A stretch of DNA of 64,000 nucleotides, from contig NZ_LQIU01000012.1 in assembly GCF_001499995.1 (NCBI RefSeq), positions 248,001 to 312,000 on the forward strand, given 5' to 3'. Source of the DNA: Mycobacterium sp. IS-1496 (GTDB taxonomy: Bacteria; Actinomycetota; Actinomycetes; Mycobacteriales; Mycobacteriaceae). A program made the position numbers and the translations under genes. A model generated the notes under the pieces. The model made no database searches, was not told the DNA's origin, and saw nothing but the letters and a program-made list of their open reading frames with translations. Shown one piece after another: positions 1 to 8,987 of the stretch (positions are counted from its first letter, which is position 1; each line of letters starts with the position of its first letter).

Positions 1-389
1 CGATCTTCGGTCTGACGCAGGAACCGTATCTGGTGTTCACCGCCAACGTGTTCGCCCTGATGGGTCTGCGGCAGCTGTTCTTCCTGCTCGGCGGTCTGCT
101 CAAACGGCTGGTGTACCTGTCGCAGGGCCTGGCGTTCATCCTGCTGTTCATCGGCGTGAAGCTGTTCCTGCACGCGCTGCACGAGAACGAGCTGCCGTTC
201 ATCAACGGCGGCGAGCACGTGCCGGTGCCGGAGATCCCGACCCTGCTCAGCCTGGGCGTCATCGTCGTCACCCTCGTCATCACGACGGTCCTGAGCCTGA
301 TGAAGACGCGGGGTAAGAGCACCGACGAGATCAGCGAGGTGCGGGACGAGATCGAGGACGACGGCAAGAAGTCCTTCGACTCCCACTGA
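1..389 (+). CDS. TerC-family integral membrane protein, C-terminal part
   Basis: The reading frame is open from base 3 and ends in TGA at 387-389, so the gene begins outside the window. The visible 128 residues contain the TerC/Alx-type stretch FALMGLRQLFFLLGGLL, then further hydrophobic helices (around LAFILLFIGVKLFLHAL and LLSLGVIVVTLVITTVLSLM) and a charged cytoplasmic tail rich in D, E and K. TerC/Alx proteins are multi-pass membrane proteins linked to tellurite resistance and, in other bacteria, to manganese export. The family call is firm; the substrate here is unknown. Confidence 0.85.
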   Translation, partial: IFGLTQEPYLVFTANVFALMGLRQLFFLLGGLLKRLVYLSQGLAFILLFIGVKLFLHALHENELPFINGGEHVPVPEIPTLLSLGVIVVTLVITTVLSLMKTRGKSTDEISEVRDEIEDDGKKSFDSH

Positions 390-421
390 TCCCAACCGTC
401 GACGCCCCGTCGGTGGCCGCC

Positions 422-427
422 TAGCGT
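422..427 (+). promoter_or_regulatory. -10 element TAGCGT, leaderless start
   Basis: TAGCGT is followed by 7 nt and then GTG at 435. This spacing puts the transcription start on the start codon, and there is no Shine-Dalgarno sequence. Confidence 0.5.
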
Positions 428-434
428 CTCGTCC

Positions 435-836
435 GTGCGGCTATTCGTGGCGGATCGTGGTGAATGGGACGAGTTGACCGACGGCGACCGGGATGCGGTC
501 CGGGTGAGCGCACCCGACCTGCAGCAGGCCCGTCGGGCCCGCGCCCGGATCCGGGCCGGGGCGAACGACGTCGCGGTGATCCTCGACGTGACGGTCGCGG
601 TGGGCGCCGACTTCCGCTCGGCGCGCTCGGCGTTCCGCCCGGACAGCGACGACGACGGCACCGTGCGCTACGCCGGCACGCTCGACGGCCTCGCCGGCCT
701 GATCGCCGACATCGAGATGGCCGACGTCGCCGACGGCGTCACCCTGCTCGCCGCCGGTTCGCCCCAGGACGTGCGCGCCCTGGGCCGCGACGTCCTGGCC
801 CGACTGGCGTTGCGGGGTCAACCGCAGGCCTCGTAA
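435..836 (+). CDS. small conserved protein, resembles a luciferase-like monooxygenase tail
   Basis: A 133-residue acidic and alanine-rich protein with a GTG start supported by an upstream -10 at leaderless spacing. I do not recognise a defined domain. The stretch YAGTLDGLAGLIADIE followed by VADGVTLLAAGSPQDVRALG looks like the last part of luciferase-like flavin monooxygenases, where a G-T/S-P-x-x-V-A element precedes a helix and an ADG strand. It would then be a stand-alone remnant or a small helper rather than an enzyme. It lies 43 nt upstream of the aldehyde dehydrogenase gene, which has its own promoter signal. Function unknown. Confidence 0.55.
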   Translation: MRLFVADRGEWDELTDGDRDAVRVSAPDLQQARRARARIRAGANDVAVILDVTVAVGADFRSARSAFRPDSDDDGTVRYAGTLDGLAGLIADIEMADVADGVTLLAAGSPQDVRALGRDVLARLALRGQPQAS

Positions 837-867
837 CGCGCTTTGGACAGCCGCCGAACCGTCGGCT

Positions 868-873
868 TAGCGT
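868..873 (+). promoter_or_regulatory. -10 element TAGCGT, leaderless start
   Basis: TAGCGT lies 6 nt before ATG 880 with no ribosome binding site between, consistent with a leaderless transcript of the aldehyde dehydrogenase gene. Confidence 0.5.
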
Positions 874-879
874 GCAGGC

Positions 880-2487
880 ATGACAGCGGCGCCGAAGACC
901 GAACCGACCGGACGGATGCTCATCGCCGGAGCGGTGGTGCGCGGCGCGGGCGCCGAGATCCGCGGGTTCGACCCGGCCACCGGCACCGAACTGGAACCCG
1001 GGTACCGCTACGGGGACATCTCGAATGTCGACGCCGCCTGCGCGGCGGCCGCCGAGGCGTTCGGGCCGTACCGCAGCACGCCCGCCGGCGCGCGGGCGGA
1101 CTTCCTCGAGGCGATCGCCGACGGGCTCGTCGCGATCACCGACGACGTCGTCGCCCGCGCACACGCCGAATCGGGGCTCCCGCACGCGCGACTGACCAGT
1201 GAACTCGGCCGGACCTGCGGACAGCTGCGGCTCTTCGCCGCCGTGTTGCGCGAAGGCAGCTGGAACGGTGTGCGAATCGACACCGCCCAACCGGATCGGA
1301 CGCCGCTGCCCCGCCCCGACCTGCGCCAGCGCGCGGTACCGCTGGGGCCGGTCGCGGTCTTCGGGGCGAGTAACTTCCCGCTGGCCTTCTCGGTCGCCGG
1401 CGGCGATACCGCGTCCGCGTTGGCCGCGGGTTGCCCGGTTGTGGTCAAGGCACACGACGCGCACCCCGGCACTTCGGAGTTGGCCGGCCGGGTGATCACC
1501 GACGCGGTCGCCGCGGCCGGACTGCCTGCCGGCACGTTCTCGCTGCTCAACCTCACCAAGGAAGCCGCGATCGCGCTGGTCACCGATCCCCGGGTCAAGG
1601 CGGTGGGGTTCACCGGTTCGCGGGCCGGCGGGCTGGCCCTGATCGACGCCGCGGCACGCCGGAGGGAGCCGATACCGGTCTACGCCGAGATGAGCGCGGT
1701 CAATCCCGTGTTCCTGCTCGACGGCGCGCTGGCCGGCCATGGCGCCGACCTCGGGCGGGCGTTCGTCGGATCGCTCACCCTGGGCTCGGGACAGTTCTGC
1801 ACCAACCCTGGCCTGATCGTCGCGGTGGACGGACCCGGCCTCGACACGTTCGTCGACGCCGCGCGCGAGGCGCTCGGTGAATCGGCCGCGACGGCGATGT
1901 TGACGCCGGGGATCGCGGAGAACTACCGCGCCGGAGTCGAGGCGCTGGCCGGTGAGGCGACGCTGATCGCCCGCGGATCGGCCGACGGCGCCGCGGCCGT
2001 GTCGTGCCGGGCGGCGTTGTTCGGCACCGACGCGGTCAGCCTGCTCGGGTCGACGTCGCTGCAGGCGGAGGTCTTCGGCGCCGCAGGCCTGATCGTGCGC
2101 TGTGCCGACTTCGAGGAGATGAAGACGGTCGCCGCGGGCGTCGAGGGTCAGCTCACCGCCACCCTGCACGCGGACCCCTCCGACCACGGCCGGGCCGCCG
2201 AACTGCTGCCCGTGCTCGAACTCAAGGCCGGCCGGATCCTGTTCAACGGCTGGCCGACCGGCGTCGAGGTCACCCACGCGATGGTGCACGGCGGACCGTT
2301 CCCCGCCACCTCCGATTCGCGCACCACCTCGGTCGGATCGCGGGCGATCGAACGGTTCCTGCGTGCGGTCTGCTACCAGAACGCGCCGAAGGCGTTGCTG
2401 CCGAGCGCCATCGCCGACGGCAACCCGGACCGGCTGTGGCGCCGGGTCGACGGGGAGCTCACCCGGGGCTCAACGACAGCACAGTGA
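880..2487 (+). CDS. NADP-type aldehyde dehydrogenase (ketoglutarate-semialdehyde DH-like)
   Basis: A 535-residue aldehyde dehydrogenase superfamily protein that oxidises an aldehyde to an acid with NAD(P). The cofactor region reads FGASNFPLAFSVAGGDTASA followed by GCPVVVKAH, the GFTGSRAGG nicotinamide loop is near residue 245, the general-base region is EMSAVNPVF, and the catalytic cysteine is C307 in GSGQFCTNPGL. The long C-terminus with GWPTGVEV and HGGPFPATSD is typical of the 2,5-dioxovalerate (alpha-ketoglutarate semialdehyde) dehydrogenase branch. No sugar-acid catabolic genes are adjacent, so the substrate is inferred from subfamily only. Its 3' end overlaps the convergent phosphoesterase gene by 29 bp. 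Confidence 0.88.
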   Translation: MTAAPKTEPTGRMLIAGAVVRGAGAEIRGFDPATGTELEPGYRYGDISNVDAACAAAAEAFGPYRSTPAGARADFLEAIADGLVAITDDVVARAHAESGLPHARLTSELGRTCGQLRLFAAVLREGSWNGVRIDTAQPDRTPLPRPDLRQRAVPLGPVAVFGASNFPLAFSVAGGDTASALAAGCPVVVKAHDAHPGTSELAGRVITDAVAAAGLPAGTFSLLNLTKEAAIALVTDPRVKAVGFTGSRAGGLALIDAAARRREPIPVYAEMSAVNPVFLLDGALAGHGADLGRAFVGSLTLGSGQFCTNPGLIVAVDGPGLDTFVDAAREALGESAATAMLTPGIAENYRAGVEALAGEATLIARGSADGAAAVSCRAALFGTDAVSLLGSTSLQAEVFGAAGLIVRCADFEEMKTVAAGVEGQLTATLHADPSDHGRAAELLPVLELKAGRILFNGWPTGVEVTHAMVHGGPFPATSDSRTTSVGSRAIERFLRAVCYQNAPKALLPSAIADGNPDRLWRRVDGELTRGSTTAQ

Positions 2488-3640
2488 TGTCCGGCGGTGC
2501 GCCGATCCGCACCGGCGGACCCCAGAACCCCGCGCCGCGGGTCACATACAACTGGGTGTCGCCGACCGTGGACAGTCCGGCGAGCGACGGTTGCACGGCG
2601 TTCACCGCGTAGTGGAACGGCCACATCTGGCCGCCGTGGGTGTGCCCGGACAGCTGCAGGTCCACCCCGCGCGCCGCCGCCTCCGACACCAGAACGGGCT
2701 GATGCGCCAGCAGCACCGTCGGCCGGTCCGCGCCGAGACCGGCCAGCGCGCGATCGAGATCCGGCGGCTCGTTCGCCGATTCGCCGGCGAGGTCGTTGAC
2801 CCCGGCCAGGTCGAACGCCGCGCCGCCACGCCGGATCACGGTGTTCTCGTTGCGCAGCGCCTGCACCCCGAACCGCTCGAGTTCCCGCAGCCAGGACGCC
2901 GTGTCGTCGACGAAGTACTCGTGGTTGCCCGTCACGAAGAACGTGCCTTCCCGAGATGCCAGATCGCGCAACGGTTCCGCCGCCGCCCCGAGTTCGGCGA
3001 CGGTGCCGTCGACCAGGTCGCCCACGATCGCGACCAGGTCGGGTTGGGCCTCGTTGACCATCCGCACGATGCGCTCGGTGTGCGCCCGGCCGGCCAGCGG
3101 CCCGAGGTGGACGTCCGACACCACCGCGACGCGGAAGCCGGCGAACGCGGGATCGAGCCGGCGCAGCCGGACCGGGACGTTCAGCACATTCGGCGGCCCG
3201 ACCGCGGTGGCGGCGCCGAAGCCCACGAGGCCGACCGACGCGGCGCCGGCCGCCGCCGCACCGGCGCGGGCGAGGAACAGGCGCCGGTTCACCGGCGACG
3301 ACGGCGAATCCGGTTGCGCGACGTCAGGTTCGGGTTCGGGGGTCGGCCGTCGCACCCACCCGCGAAAGGCGAGCCGGACCGGTTCCAGCACCAGCAGGGT
3401 CAACAGCAGGTAGGCGGCCAGCCCGAACCAGAGGTAGCCCGGCCAGGCGAACCACGCCGACTCCCGCACCCCGATCACCCTGGGCAGGATCAGCGCCGCG
3501 AACAGCAGGCCGAAGAGACCGAGCAGTACGGCGGTGAGGATCCGCCGGGCACGCCCGGGCCGGGTGGTGTCCTTGACGAGCCGCTTCCACACGTACAGAT
3601 GAATGAGCGCGAGGATCGCGGCGAGGATGAGGAGGAACAT
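2459..3640 (-). CDS. membrane-anchored metallophosphoesterase
   Basis: A 393-residue protein starting with a hydrophobic N-terminal part (about four membrane segments in residues 1-95), then a segment RRLFLARAGAAAAGAASVG that resembles another anchor. It ends in a calcineurin-like phosphoesterase domain (about residues 145-390). The metal-binding motifs are all visible: SDVHLGP, GDLVDG, GNHEYF, AHQP and SGHTHGGQ. This matches the YkuE/YaeI-like membrane phosphoesterases, some of which act on lipid pyrophosphates such as UDP-diacylglucosamine. The substrate here is not determined. It is convergent with the aldehyde dehydrogenase. Confidence 0.88.
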   Translation of the reverse strand: MFLLILAAILALIHLYVWKRLVKDTTRPGRARRILTAVLLGLFGLLFAALILPRVIGVRESAWFAWPGYLWFGLAAYLLLTLLVLEPVRLAFRGWVRRPTPEPEPDVAQPDSPSSPVNRRLFLARAGAAAAGAASVGLVGFGAATAVGPPNVLNVPVRLRRLDPAFAGFRVAVVSDVHLGPLAGRAHTERIVRMVNEAQPDLVAIVGDLVDGTVAELGAAAEPLRDLASREGTFFVTGNHEYFVDDTASWLRELERFGVQALRNENTVIRRGGAAFDLAGVNDLAGESANEPPDLDRALAGLGADRPTVLLAHQPVLVSEAAARGVDLQLSGHTHGGQMWPFHYAVNAVQPSLAGLSTVGDTQLYVTRGAGFWGPPVRIGAPPDITVLSLSPG

Positions 3641-3759
3641 GTCAGCCGGACCGGCTCCACCGCTCCGCCACGGCGCCGCCGGCCGCTCGGGAGGCCAGAT
3701 CGGGTGGCGAGAGGAACTGTGACTGCGCGGTGCTCACCCGCGCAGCGTAGGCGAGGGAC

Positions 3760-4281
3760 TCACCAGTTGTGGTAACCGCCTTCGGGTCCGAGCATGCGCT
3801 CCAACCGGGTGCGGTTGATGCGGGCCAGTTCGTTGCGCACCACTTTGCGCTCGGTGTCGACGTCGTTGTGCAGCCGGTCGGTCACGGCGGCCAGCACGTC
3901 TTGTGCGCAGTGGCCGCTGACCAGCATCACGAACCCGAAGCCGAAGTGGTCGAGGTAGCGGCGCGAGGCCGCACACAACTCCTCCATCACCTCGGGTCGT
4001 TCGTCGAACACCGCGCACGGTTCGGCCGCCGACTTCACGCTGCCGGGGCGGCGGCCGATATCCGGATGTGCCTCGAGGATGTTGTCGATCGATTCCTCGG
4101 ACAGGGCGAACAGCAGCGCGTCGGCCTCACGGAAGAGCGCGTCGTGGCTGTCGTACGGCCGGCCGCGGGCCAGATCGGCCGCCAGGGGCACGCTGTAGCA
4201 GCACTCGTACACCGCGTGGACGGCCCGACGGATCGGCATGGCGTTGTAGGCCGCGAGGCCAATGCCCTGGTGCATCAGCAT
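3760..4281 (-). CDS. uraD: 2-oxo-4-hydroxy-4-carboxy-5-ureidoimidazoline decarboxylase
   Basis: A 173-residue OHCU decarboxylase, which converts the unstable OHCU to S-allantoin in urate degradation. Family features include the helical pattern with ADLARGRPYDSHDALFREAD, AHPDIG with the catalytic-region histidine, SAAEPCAV, and FGFGFVMLVSG followed by a helix ending in ARINRTRLERML. ATG 4281 is the first in-frame start; an alternative ATG is at 4275. No uricase or transthyretin-like hydrolase gene is adjacent, so the gene stands alone downstream of ppa on the same strand. Confidence 0.88.
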   Translation of the reverse strand: MLMHQGIGLAAYNAMPIRRAVHAVYECCYSVPLAADLARGRPYDSHDALFREADALLFALSEESIDNILEAHPDIGRRPGSVKSAAEPCAVFDERPEVMEELCAASRRYLDHFGFGFVMLVSGHCAQDVLAAVTDRLHNDVDTERKVVRNELARINRTRLERMLGPEGGYHNW

Positions 4282-4354
4282 GGCCCCATGATCGAAGCGT
4301 CAAGCCACGACCGCGTTACGCTGTGTTACGGGCGCGATAATTTCTGTCCCGGGG

Positions 4355-4843
4355 CTAGTGGCCCTCGGTCTTGTACCGCTCGAAGGACCGCTGCACCTCG
4401 GCTTCGGCCGCCTCGCGGCCGGTCCAGTCGGCCGCCTTGACGTACTTGTTCGGCTCCAGGTCCTTGTAGTGGACGAAGAAGTGCTTGACCTCTTCGAGCA
4501 CCTGTTCCGGGACGTCAGCCAGGTCCTTGATGTGGTCCCAGCGCTTGTCGCCCGCGGGCACGCACAGCACCTTGTCGTCGCCGCCGGCTTCGTCGGTCAT
4601 CTGGAACATCGCGACCGGGCGGGCGTCGACGATGCAGCCGGGGAACACCGACTCGGGCAGCAGGACCAGCGCGTCGAGCGGGTCGCCGTCCTCGCCGAGC
4701 GAGTTCTCGATGAAGCCGTAGTCGGTCGGGTAGGCCATCGACGTGTAGAGGTAGCGGTCCAGCTTGAGCCGGCCGGTCTCGTGGTCGACCTCGTACTTGT
4801 TGCGTGACCCCTTGGGGATCTCGATGACGACCTCGAACTCCAC
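4355..4843 (-). CDS. ppa: inorganic pyrophosphatase (family I)
   Basis: A 162-residue soluble pyrophosphatase that hydrolyses PPi and drives biosynthetic reactions. The start is taken as GTG 4843, preceded by GAAGGAG about 9 nt upstream. This gives [20 protein letters not shown], matching the N-terminus and length of the mycobacterial enzyme; longer starts have no family match. The active-site signature [11 protein letters not shown] and the motifs [10 protein letters not shown] and [17 protein letters not shown] are intact. It is divergent from dacB, with 129 bp between the two starts. Confidence 0.96.
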   Translation of the reverse strand: MEFEVVIEIPKGSRNKYEVDHETGRLKLDRYLYTSMAYPTDYGFIENSLGEDGDPLDALVLLPESVFPGCIVDARPVAMFQMTDEAGGDDKVLCVPAGDKRWDHIKDLADVPEQVLEEVKHFFVHYKDLEPNKYVKAADWTGREAAEAEVQRSFERYKTEGH

Positions 4844-4972
4844 CGCTGTCGGCTCCTTCGTCTGTGTACGCACCAGGGTCGTCGGGTGACGACGACGCGG
4901 GTCCACAGTAAACGAGCGATACGCTGCTGTTGGCGGGGTGGTTCGGTCACCTCATTCGACAGCAGGAGTGTT

Positions 4973-6361
4973 ATGCGGCCCACCCGGTGGCGGCGATCGA
5001 CCCACGTGCTGGTCGGGCTGGCCGTGGTGGTGCTCGTCGCGGTCGTCGTCGCGGTCGCCGCGGTGCTCACCACCGGCCGCGATTCCGATGCCCAGGCCGC
5101 CAGACCCCTGCCCGCGCCCGCCACCGCGAACCCGGCGGTGGTGCCGGTCGCCGAGTCCGCGCCCACCCCGACGAACGCCGGTCTGGCCGCCGCGCTCGCA
5201 CCCGCCCTGGCCGATCCGAACCTCGGTGAGTTGGCCGGCCGCGTCACGGACGCGATGACCGGCGACCGGTTGTGGGAGGAACGCGCCGACGTGCCGATGC
5301 AGCCGGCCTCGACGAACAAGACGCTCACCGCCGCCGCTGCGCTGTTGACCCTGGACCGGGAGGCCCGGCTGACCACCACCGTGGTGGCCGGTGACCAGAA
5401 GCGGGATCCCGGGTTGGTGGTGCTCAAGGGCGGCGGCGATCCGACGCTGTCGGCGGCCCCGCGCGGCACCGACAGCTGGTACATGGACGCCGCGCGCATC
5501 AGCGACCTCGCCGACCAGGTGCGGCGCAGCGGGATCGAGCCGACCGCGGTGGCCGTCGACACGAGCGCCTACACGGGTCCGGAGATGGCGTTCGGCTGGG
5601 ATCCGCTGGACATCCCCGGCGGTGACATCGCGCCGATGGTGCCGGTCATGCTCGACGGCGGCCGCACCCAACCCGTCAGCGAGGAGTCGCGGCGCTCACC
5701 GACCCCGGCCGTCGACGCCGGGCGCGCGCTGGCCGGCGCACTGCGGATCGATCCCGCCGCGGTCACGGTGCTGCGGGGGCCGTACCGCGGCGGCAAGCAG
5801 ATCGGGGCCGTGCAGTCGCCGCCGCTGATGGAACGGCTGCGCGTGATGATGAACCTGTCCGACAACGTGATGGCCGAGGCGATCGGCCGCGAGGTGGCCG
5901 CCCAACTGGGCCGGCCGCAGAGTTTCGACGAGGCCGCCAAGGCGGTGCTTTCGCAGCTCCGCAAGGTCGGCATCGACATCACCGACGCCCGGCTGTTCGA
6001 CTCCAGCGGTCTGTCGGTCGACGACCGGCTGACCGCCCGCACCCTCGACGAGGTGGTCACGGCGGCCGCCGGTGACGACCACCCCGAGCTGCGGCCGCTT
6101 GTCGACCTGCTGCCCATCGCCGGCGGCAGCGGCACGCTGTCCAACCGCTACCTCGACACCGCCGCCGGTCGCGATGCCGCCGGCTGGCTGCGCGCCAAGA
6201 CCGGATCGCTGACCGGGACCAACTCGCTGGCCGGCATCGTCACCGACGCCCGCGGCCGGGTGCTGACGTTCGCTCTGATGTCGAACAACGCAGGCCCGAC
6301 CGGGCGCACGGCCCTCGACGCCCTGGCGGCCACCCTGCGCGCCTGCGGGTGCGGCTCGTGA
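4973..6361 (+). CDS. dacB: D-alanyl-D-alanine carboxypeptidase/endopeptidase, PBP4 family
   Basis: A 462-residue peptidoglycan hydrolase of the S13 family. ATG 4973 is preceded by AGCAGGAG. The protein begins with a signal anchor (hydrophobic run VLVGLAVVVLVAVVVAVAAVL) and an Ala/Pro linker. The three active-site motifs are S113-T-N-K116 (SxxK), SDN in MNLSDNVMAEA, and AKTGSLTGTNS (KTG) near the C-terminus. It acts outside the membrane, trimming D-Ala from stem peptides or cleaving cross-links. It corresponds to Rv3627c in the conserved order ppa-dacB-DUF2342-tilS-hpt. Confidence 0.93.
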   Translation: MRPTRWRRSTHVLVGLAVVVLVAVVVAVAAVLTTGRDSDAQAARPLPAPATANPAVVPVAESAPTPTNAGLAAALAPALADPNLGELAGRVTDAMTGDRLWEERADVPMQPASTNKTLTAAAALLTLDREARLTTTVVAGDQKRDPGLVVLKGGGDPTLSAAPRGTDSWYMDAARISDLADQVRRSGIEPTAVAVDTSAYTGPEMAFGWDPLDIPGGDIAPMVPVMLDGGRTQPVSEESRRSPTPAVDAGRALAGALRIDPAAVTVLRGPYRGGKQIGAVQSPPLMERLRVMMNLSDNVMAEAIGREVAAQLGRPQSFDEAAKAVLSQLRKVGIDITDARLFDSSGLSVDDRLTARTLDEVVTAAAGDDHPELRPLVDLLPIAGGSGTLSNRYLDTAAGRDAAGWLRAKTGSLTGTNSLAGIVTDARGRVLTFALMSNNAGPTGRTALDALAATLRACGCGS

Positions 6362-7401
6362 ACGCGTCGTCCGGCGACCTCACGGTGGGGCGCACGGTGG
6401 ACTGGCAGTTCGCCGCCACCGTCGGCGCCCGGCTCGCGCGACCCGGCCCGCCCGCCACCGACTACACCCGCCGTCAGGCCATCGAGCAGCTCGCCGCGGC
6501 GTCACGCGAGGCCGAACTCCCCGTGCGCGAGGTGACCGGGCTCAACGAGGGCAACGCCGTCACCGAGGCGCGCATCGTGGACCGCCCCGGGTGGATCCAG
6601 GCCGCGTCGCAGTCGATGCGGACGATGACGGGCGGCACGGACCGACCGAGCAGTTACCTGACCGGCCGCGTCACCGGCGCCCAGACGGGGGCGGTGCTGG
6701 CGTTCGTGGCGTCGGGGATCCTCGGCCAGTACGACCCGTTCGCCGACGGCGGCGGTGAACTGCTGCTGGTGTGGCCGAACGTGATCGCGGTGGAACGCCA
6801 ACTGCGGGTGTCGCCCACCGACTTCCGGCTCTGGGTGTGCCTGCACGAGGTCACCCATCGCGTTCAATTCCGCGCCCACCCGTGGCTGGCCGACCACATG
6901 TCGTCGGCGCTCGCGGTGCTGACCAAGGATGCCGGCGAGGACGTCACCGAGGTGGCCGCGCGGCTGGCCGACTACGTGCGCAACCGGCGCGCCCACACCG
7001 ATCCGAACTCGACCGGGGTGCTCGGCCTGATGCGCGCCGTGCAGGCCGAACCGCAACGGCGCGCGCTCGACCAGCTGCTGGTGCTGGGCACCCTGCTCGA
7101 AGGACACGCCGACCACGTGATGGACGCCGTGGGTCCGGCCGTCGTGCCCTCGGTCGCCACCATCCGCGCCCGCTTCAACCAGCGGCGTGAGCGCAAACAG
7201 CCGCCCGTGCAACGCATCCTGCGTGCCCTGCTCGGCGTCGACGCCAAGATCAGCCAGTACACCCGCGGCAAGGCGTTCGTCGACCACGTCGTCGGCTCGG
7301 TCGGGATGGAGCGGTTCAACACCATCTGGTCCGGACCCGAAACGCTGCCGCTGCCAACAGAAGTCGACGAGCCGCAGCGATGGATCGACCGCGTGCTGTA
7401 G
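6349..7401 (+). CDS. DUF2342 zincin-like metalloprotease (F420-associated family)
   Basis: A 350-residue protein of the family annotated as zinc-dependent metalloprotease or coenzyme F420 biosynthesis-associated protein. The zinc site HEVTH is at residues 166-170, with E167 as the presumed catalytic base. A downstream helix with EGHADHVMD probably gives the third ligand. The start is ambiguous: GTG 6349 overlaps dacB by 13 bp, while GTG 6358 gives the usual 4-bp GTGA overlap; both imply translational coupling to dacB. tilS begins inside its 3' end. The link to F420 comes from the family name and is not shown by neighbours here. Confidence 0.82.
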   Translation: MRLVNASSGDLTVGRTVDWQFAATVGARLARPGPPATDYTRRQAIEQLAAASREAELPVREVTGLNEGNAVTEARIVDRPGWIQAASQSMRTMTGGTDRPSSYLTGRVTGAQTGAVLAFVASGILGQYDPFADGGGELLLVWPNVIAVERQLRVSPTDFRLWVCLHEVTHRVQFRAHPWLADHMSSALAVLTKDAGEDVTEVAARLADYVRNRRAHTDPNSTGVLGLMRAVQAEPQRRALDQLLVLGTLLEGHADHVMDAVGPAVVPSVATIRARFNQRRERKQPPVQRILRALLGVDAKISQYTRGKAFVDHVVGSVGMERFNTIWSGPETLPLPTEVDEPQRWIDRVL

Positions 7402-8342
7402 CCGCGCTGCGCGCCGAGCTGGCCCGGTTCGCCCGTCATGATCTGGCCGGCACGCAGCGCTGGTGTGTCGCGCTGTCCGGCGGAGCTGATTCGCTGGCGC
7501 TGACCGCGGTGGCCGCCGACATCCTGCCCACGGTCGCGCTGATCGTCGACCACGGGCTGCAACCCGGCTCGGCCGCCGTCGCCGAGACCGCCCGCGACGC
7601 GGCGCTGCGGCTCGGCTGCACCGACGCGCGGGTGCTGCGGGTTCAGGTCGGCACCTCGGGTGGGCCGGAAGCCGCCGCGCGCACCGCCCGATACGACGCG
7701 CTGCGCGCCGCGCACGGGGGCGCACCGGTGCTGCTCGCCCACACCCTCGACGACCAGGCGGAGACGGTGCTGCTCGGGCTGGGCCGCGGCTCGGGTCCGC
7801 GTTCGATCGCGGGGATGCGGCGGTGCGACCCGCCCTGGTACCGCCCGCTGCTGGGTGTGCGACGCGCTGAGACCGCAGCCGCGTGCGCCGAACTCGGATT
7901 GCGGCCGTGGGTGGATCCGCACAACGGCGATCCCCGGTTCACCCGCAGCCGGTTGCGCGCCGAGGTTCTGCCGCTTCTGGAGGACGTCCTCGACGGGGGA
8001 GTGGCCGCGGCGCTGCCGCCCACCGCCGCCGCGCTGCAGGAGGACAACGACCTCCTCGACGCACAGGCCGAGGTCGCGTCGGCCGACGCGACGGTGGGTG
8101 CGGGACTCGACACCGCGCGGCTGGTGCGGCTGCCCGCCGCCATCAGGCGCCGGGTGATCCGGAACTGGCTGCTCGCCGGGGGCGCCCGCGGGCTGACCGA
8201 CACCCAGATCCGGGGCGTCGACGCCCTGGTGAGCGACTGGCACGGGCAGGGCGGGGTGGCGGTCCCGTCCGGCGCGGTGCGGGAGCGCCTGATCGCGGGA
8301 CGCCACGACGGGATGCTGACCCTGCATCGGGAGCCGGTGTAG
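7380..8342 (+). CDS. tilS: tRNA(Ile)-lysidine synthase
   Basis: A 320-residue enzyme that adds lysine to C34 of the CAU anticodon of tRNA-Ile2, changing its codon from AUG to AUA. The ATP-pyrophosphatase P-loop SGGADS is at residues 33-38, followed by VDHGLQPGS and [22 protein letters not shown], all characteristic of TilS. It is short, lacking the long C-terminal extension of E. coli TilS, as is normal in actinobacteria. ATG 7380 lies 22 bp inside the upstream gene, indicating one operon with dacB and the DUF2342 gene. Confidence 0.93.
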   Translation: MDRPRAVAALRAELARFARHDLAGTQRWCVALSGGADSLALTAVAADILPTVALIVDHGLQPGSAAVAETARDAALRLGCTDARVLRVQVGTSGGPEAAARTARYDALRAAHGGAPVLLAHTLDDQAETVLLGLGRGSGPRSIAGMRRCDPPWYRPLLGVRRAETAAACAELGLRPWVDPHNGDPRFTRSRLRAEVLPLLEDVLDGGVAAALPPTAAALQEDNDLLDAQAEVASADATVGAGLDTARLVRLPAAIRRRVIRNWLLAGGARGLTDTQIRGVDALVSDWHGQGGVAVPSGAVRERLIAGRHDGMLTLHREPV

Positions 8343-8388
8343 AACAGCCGCGTTGGTTCCGGCCGCGACGGCATGGCACGCTGTGGGC

Positions 8389-8973
8389 GTGCCTGCGCAA
8401 TCACCTGACCTGTACGAGGGCGACATCAAGTCAGTGCTGCTTTCGGAGGAACAGATCCAATCCCGCACGGCCGAATTGGCCGCGCAGATCGCCGAGACCT
8501 ACCGCGCGGCCGTCGTGGACAGCGGTCAGGACCTGCTGCTGGTCACGGTGCTCAAGGGCGCCGTCATGTTCGTCACCGACCTGGCCCGTTCGATCCCGCT
8601 GCCGACCCAGCTCGAGTTCATGGCCGTCAGCTCCTACGGATCATCGACATCGTCGTCGGGGGTGGTGCGCATCCTCAAGGACCTCGACCGCGACATCAAC
8701 GACCGTGACGTGCTGATCGTCGAGGACATCGTCGACTCGGGGCTGACACTGTCCTGGCTGCTGCGCAACCTGGCCACCCGCCAGCCGCGGTCGCTGCGGG
8801 TGTGCACGCTGCTGCGCAAACCCGACGCCGTCCGCGCCGACGTGGACATCCAATACGTCGGCTTCGACATCCCCAACGAGTTCGTCGTGGGATACGGCCT
8901 CGATTACGCCGAGCGCTACCGCGACCTGCCCTACATCGGCACCCTCGAGCCGAAGGTCTACACCCACGACTGA
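8389..8973 (+). CDS. hpt: hypoxanthine(-guanine) phosphoribosyltransferase
   Basis: A 194-residue purine-salvage enzyme that converts hypoxanthine or guanine plus PRPP to IMP or GMP. The start is set at GTG 8389, giving [20 protein letters not shown], which fits the known N-terminus. The PRPP-binding motif [13 protein letters not shown] has E112-D113, the flexible-loop region is [11 protein letters not shown], and [28 protein letters not shown] is diagnostic of the family. It is 46 bp downstream of tilS, the same tilS-hpt pairing found across firmicutes and actinobacteria. Confidence 0.95.
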   Translation: MPAQSPDLYEGDIKSVLLSEEQIQSRTAELAAQIAETYRAAVVDSGQDLLLVTVLKGAVMFVTDLARSIPLPTQLEFMAVSSYGSSTSSSGVVRILKDLDRDINDRDVLIVEDIVDSGLTLSWLLRNLATRQPRSLRVCTLLRKPDAVRADVDIQYVGFDIPNEFVVGYGLDYAERYRDLPYIGTLEPKVYTHD

Positions 8974-8987
8974 CCGGTGGCGTCCGG

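Noticed and set aside
739..2289. 516-codon open frame antisense to the aldehyde dehydrogenase
   Set aside because: Arg/Gly-rich shadow; the plus-strand enzyme has all catalytic motifs.
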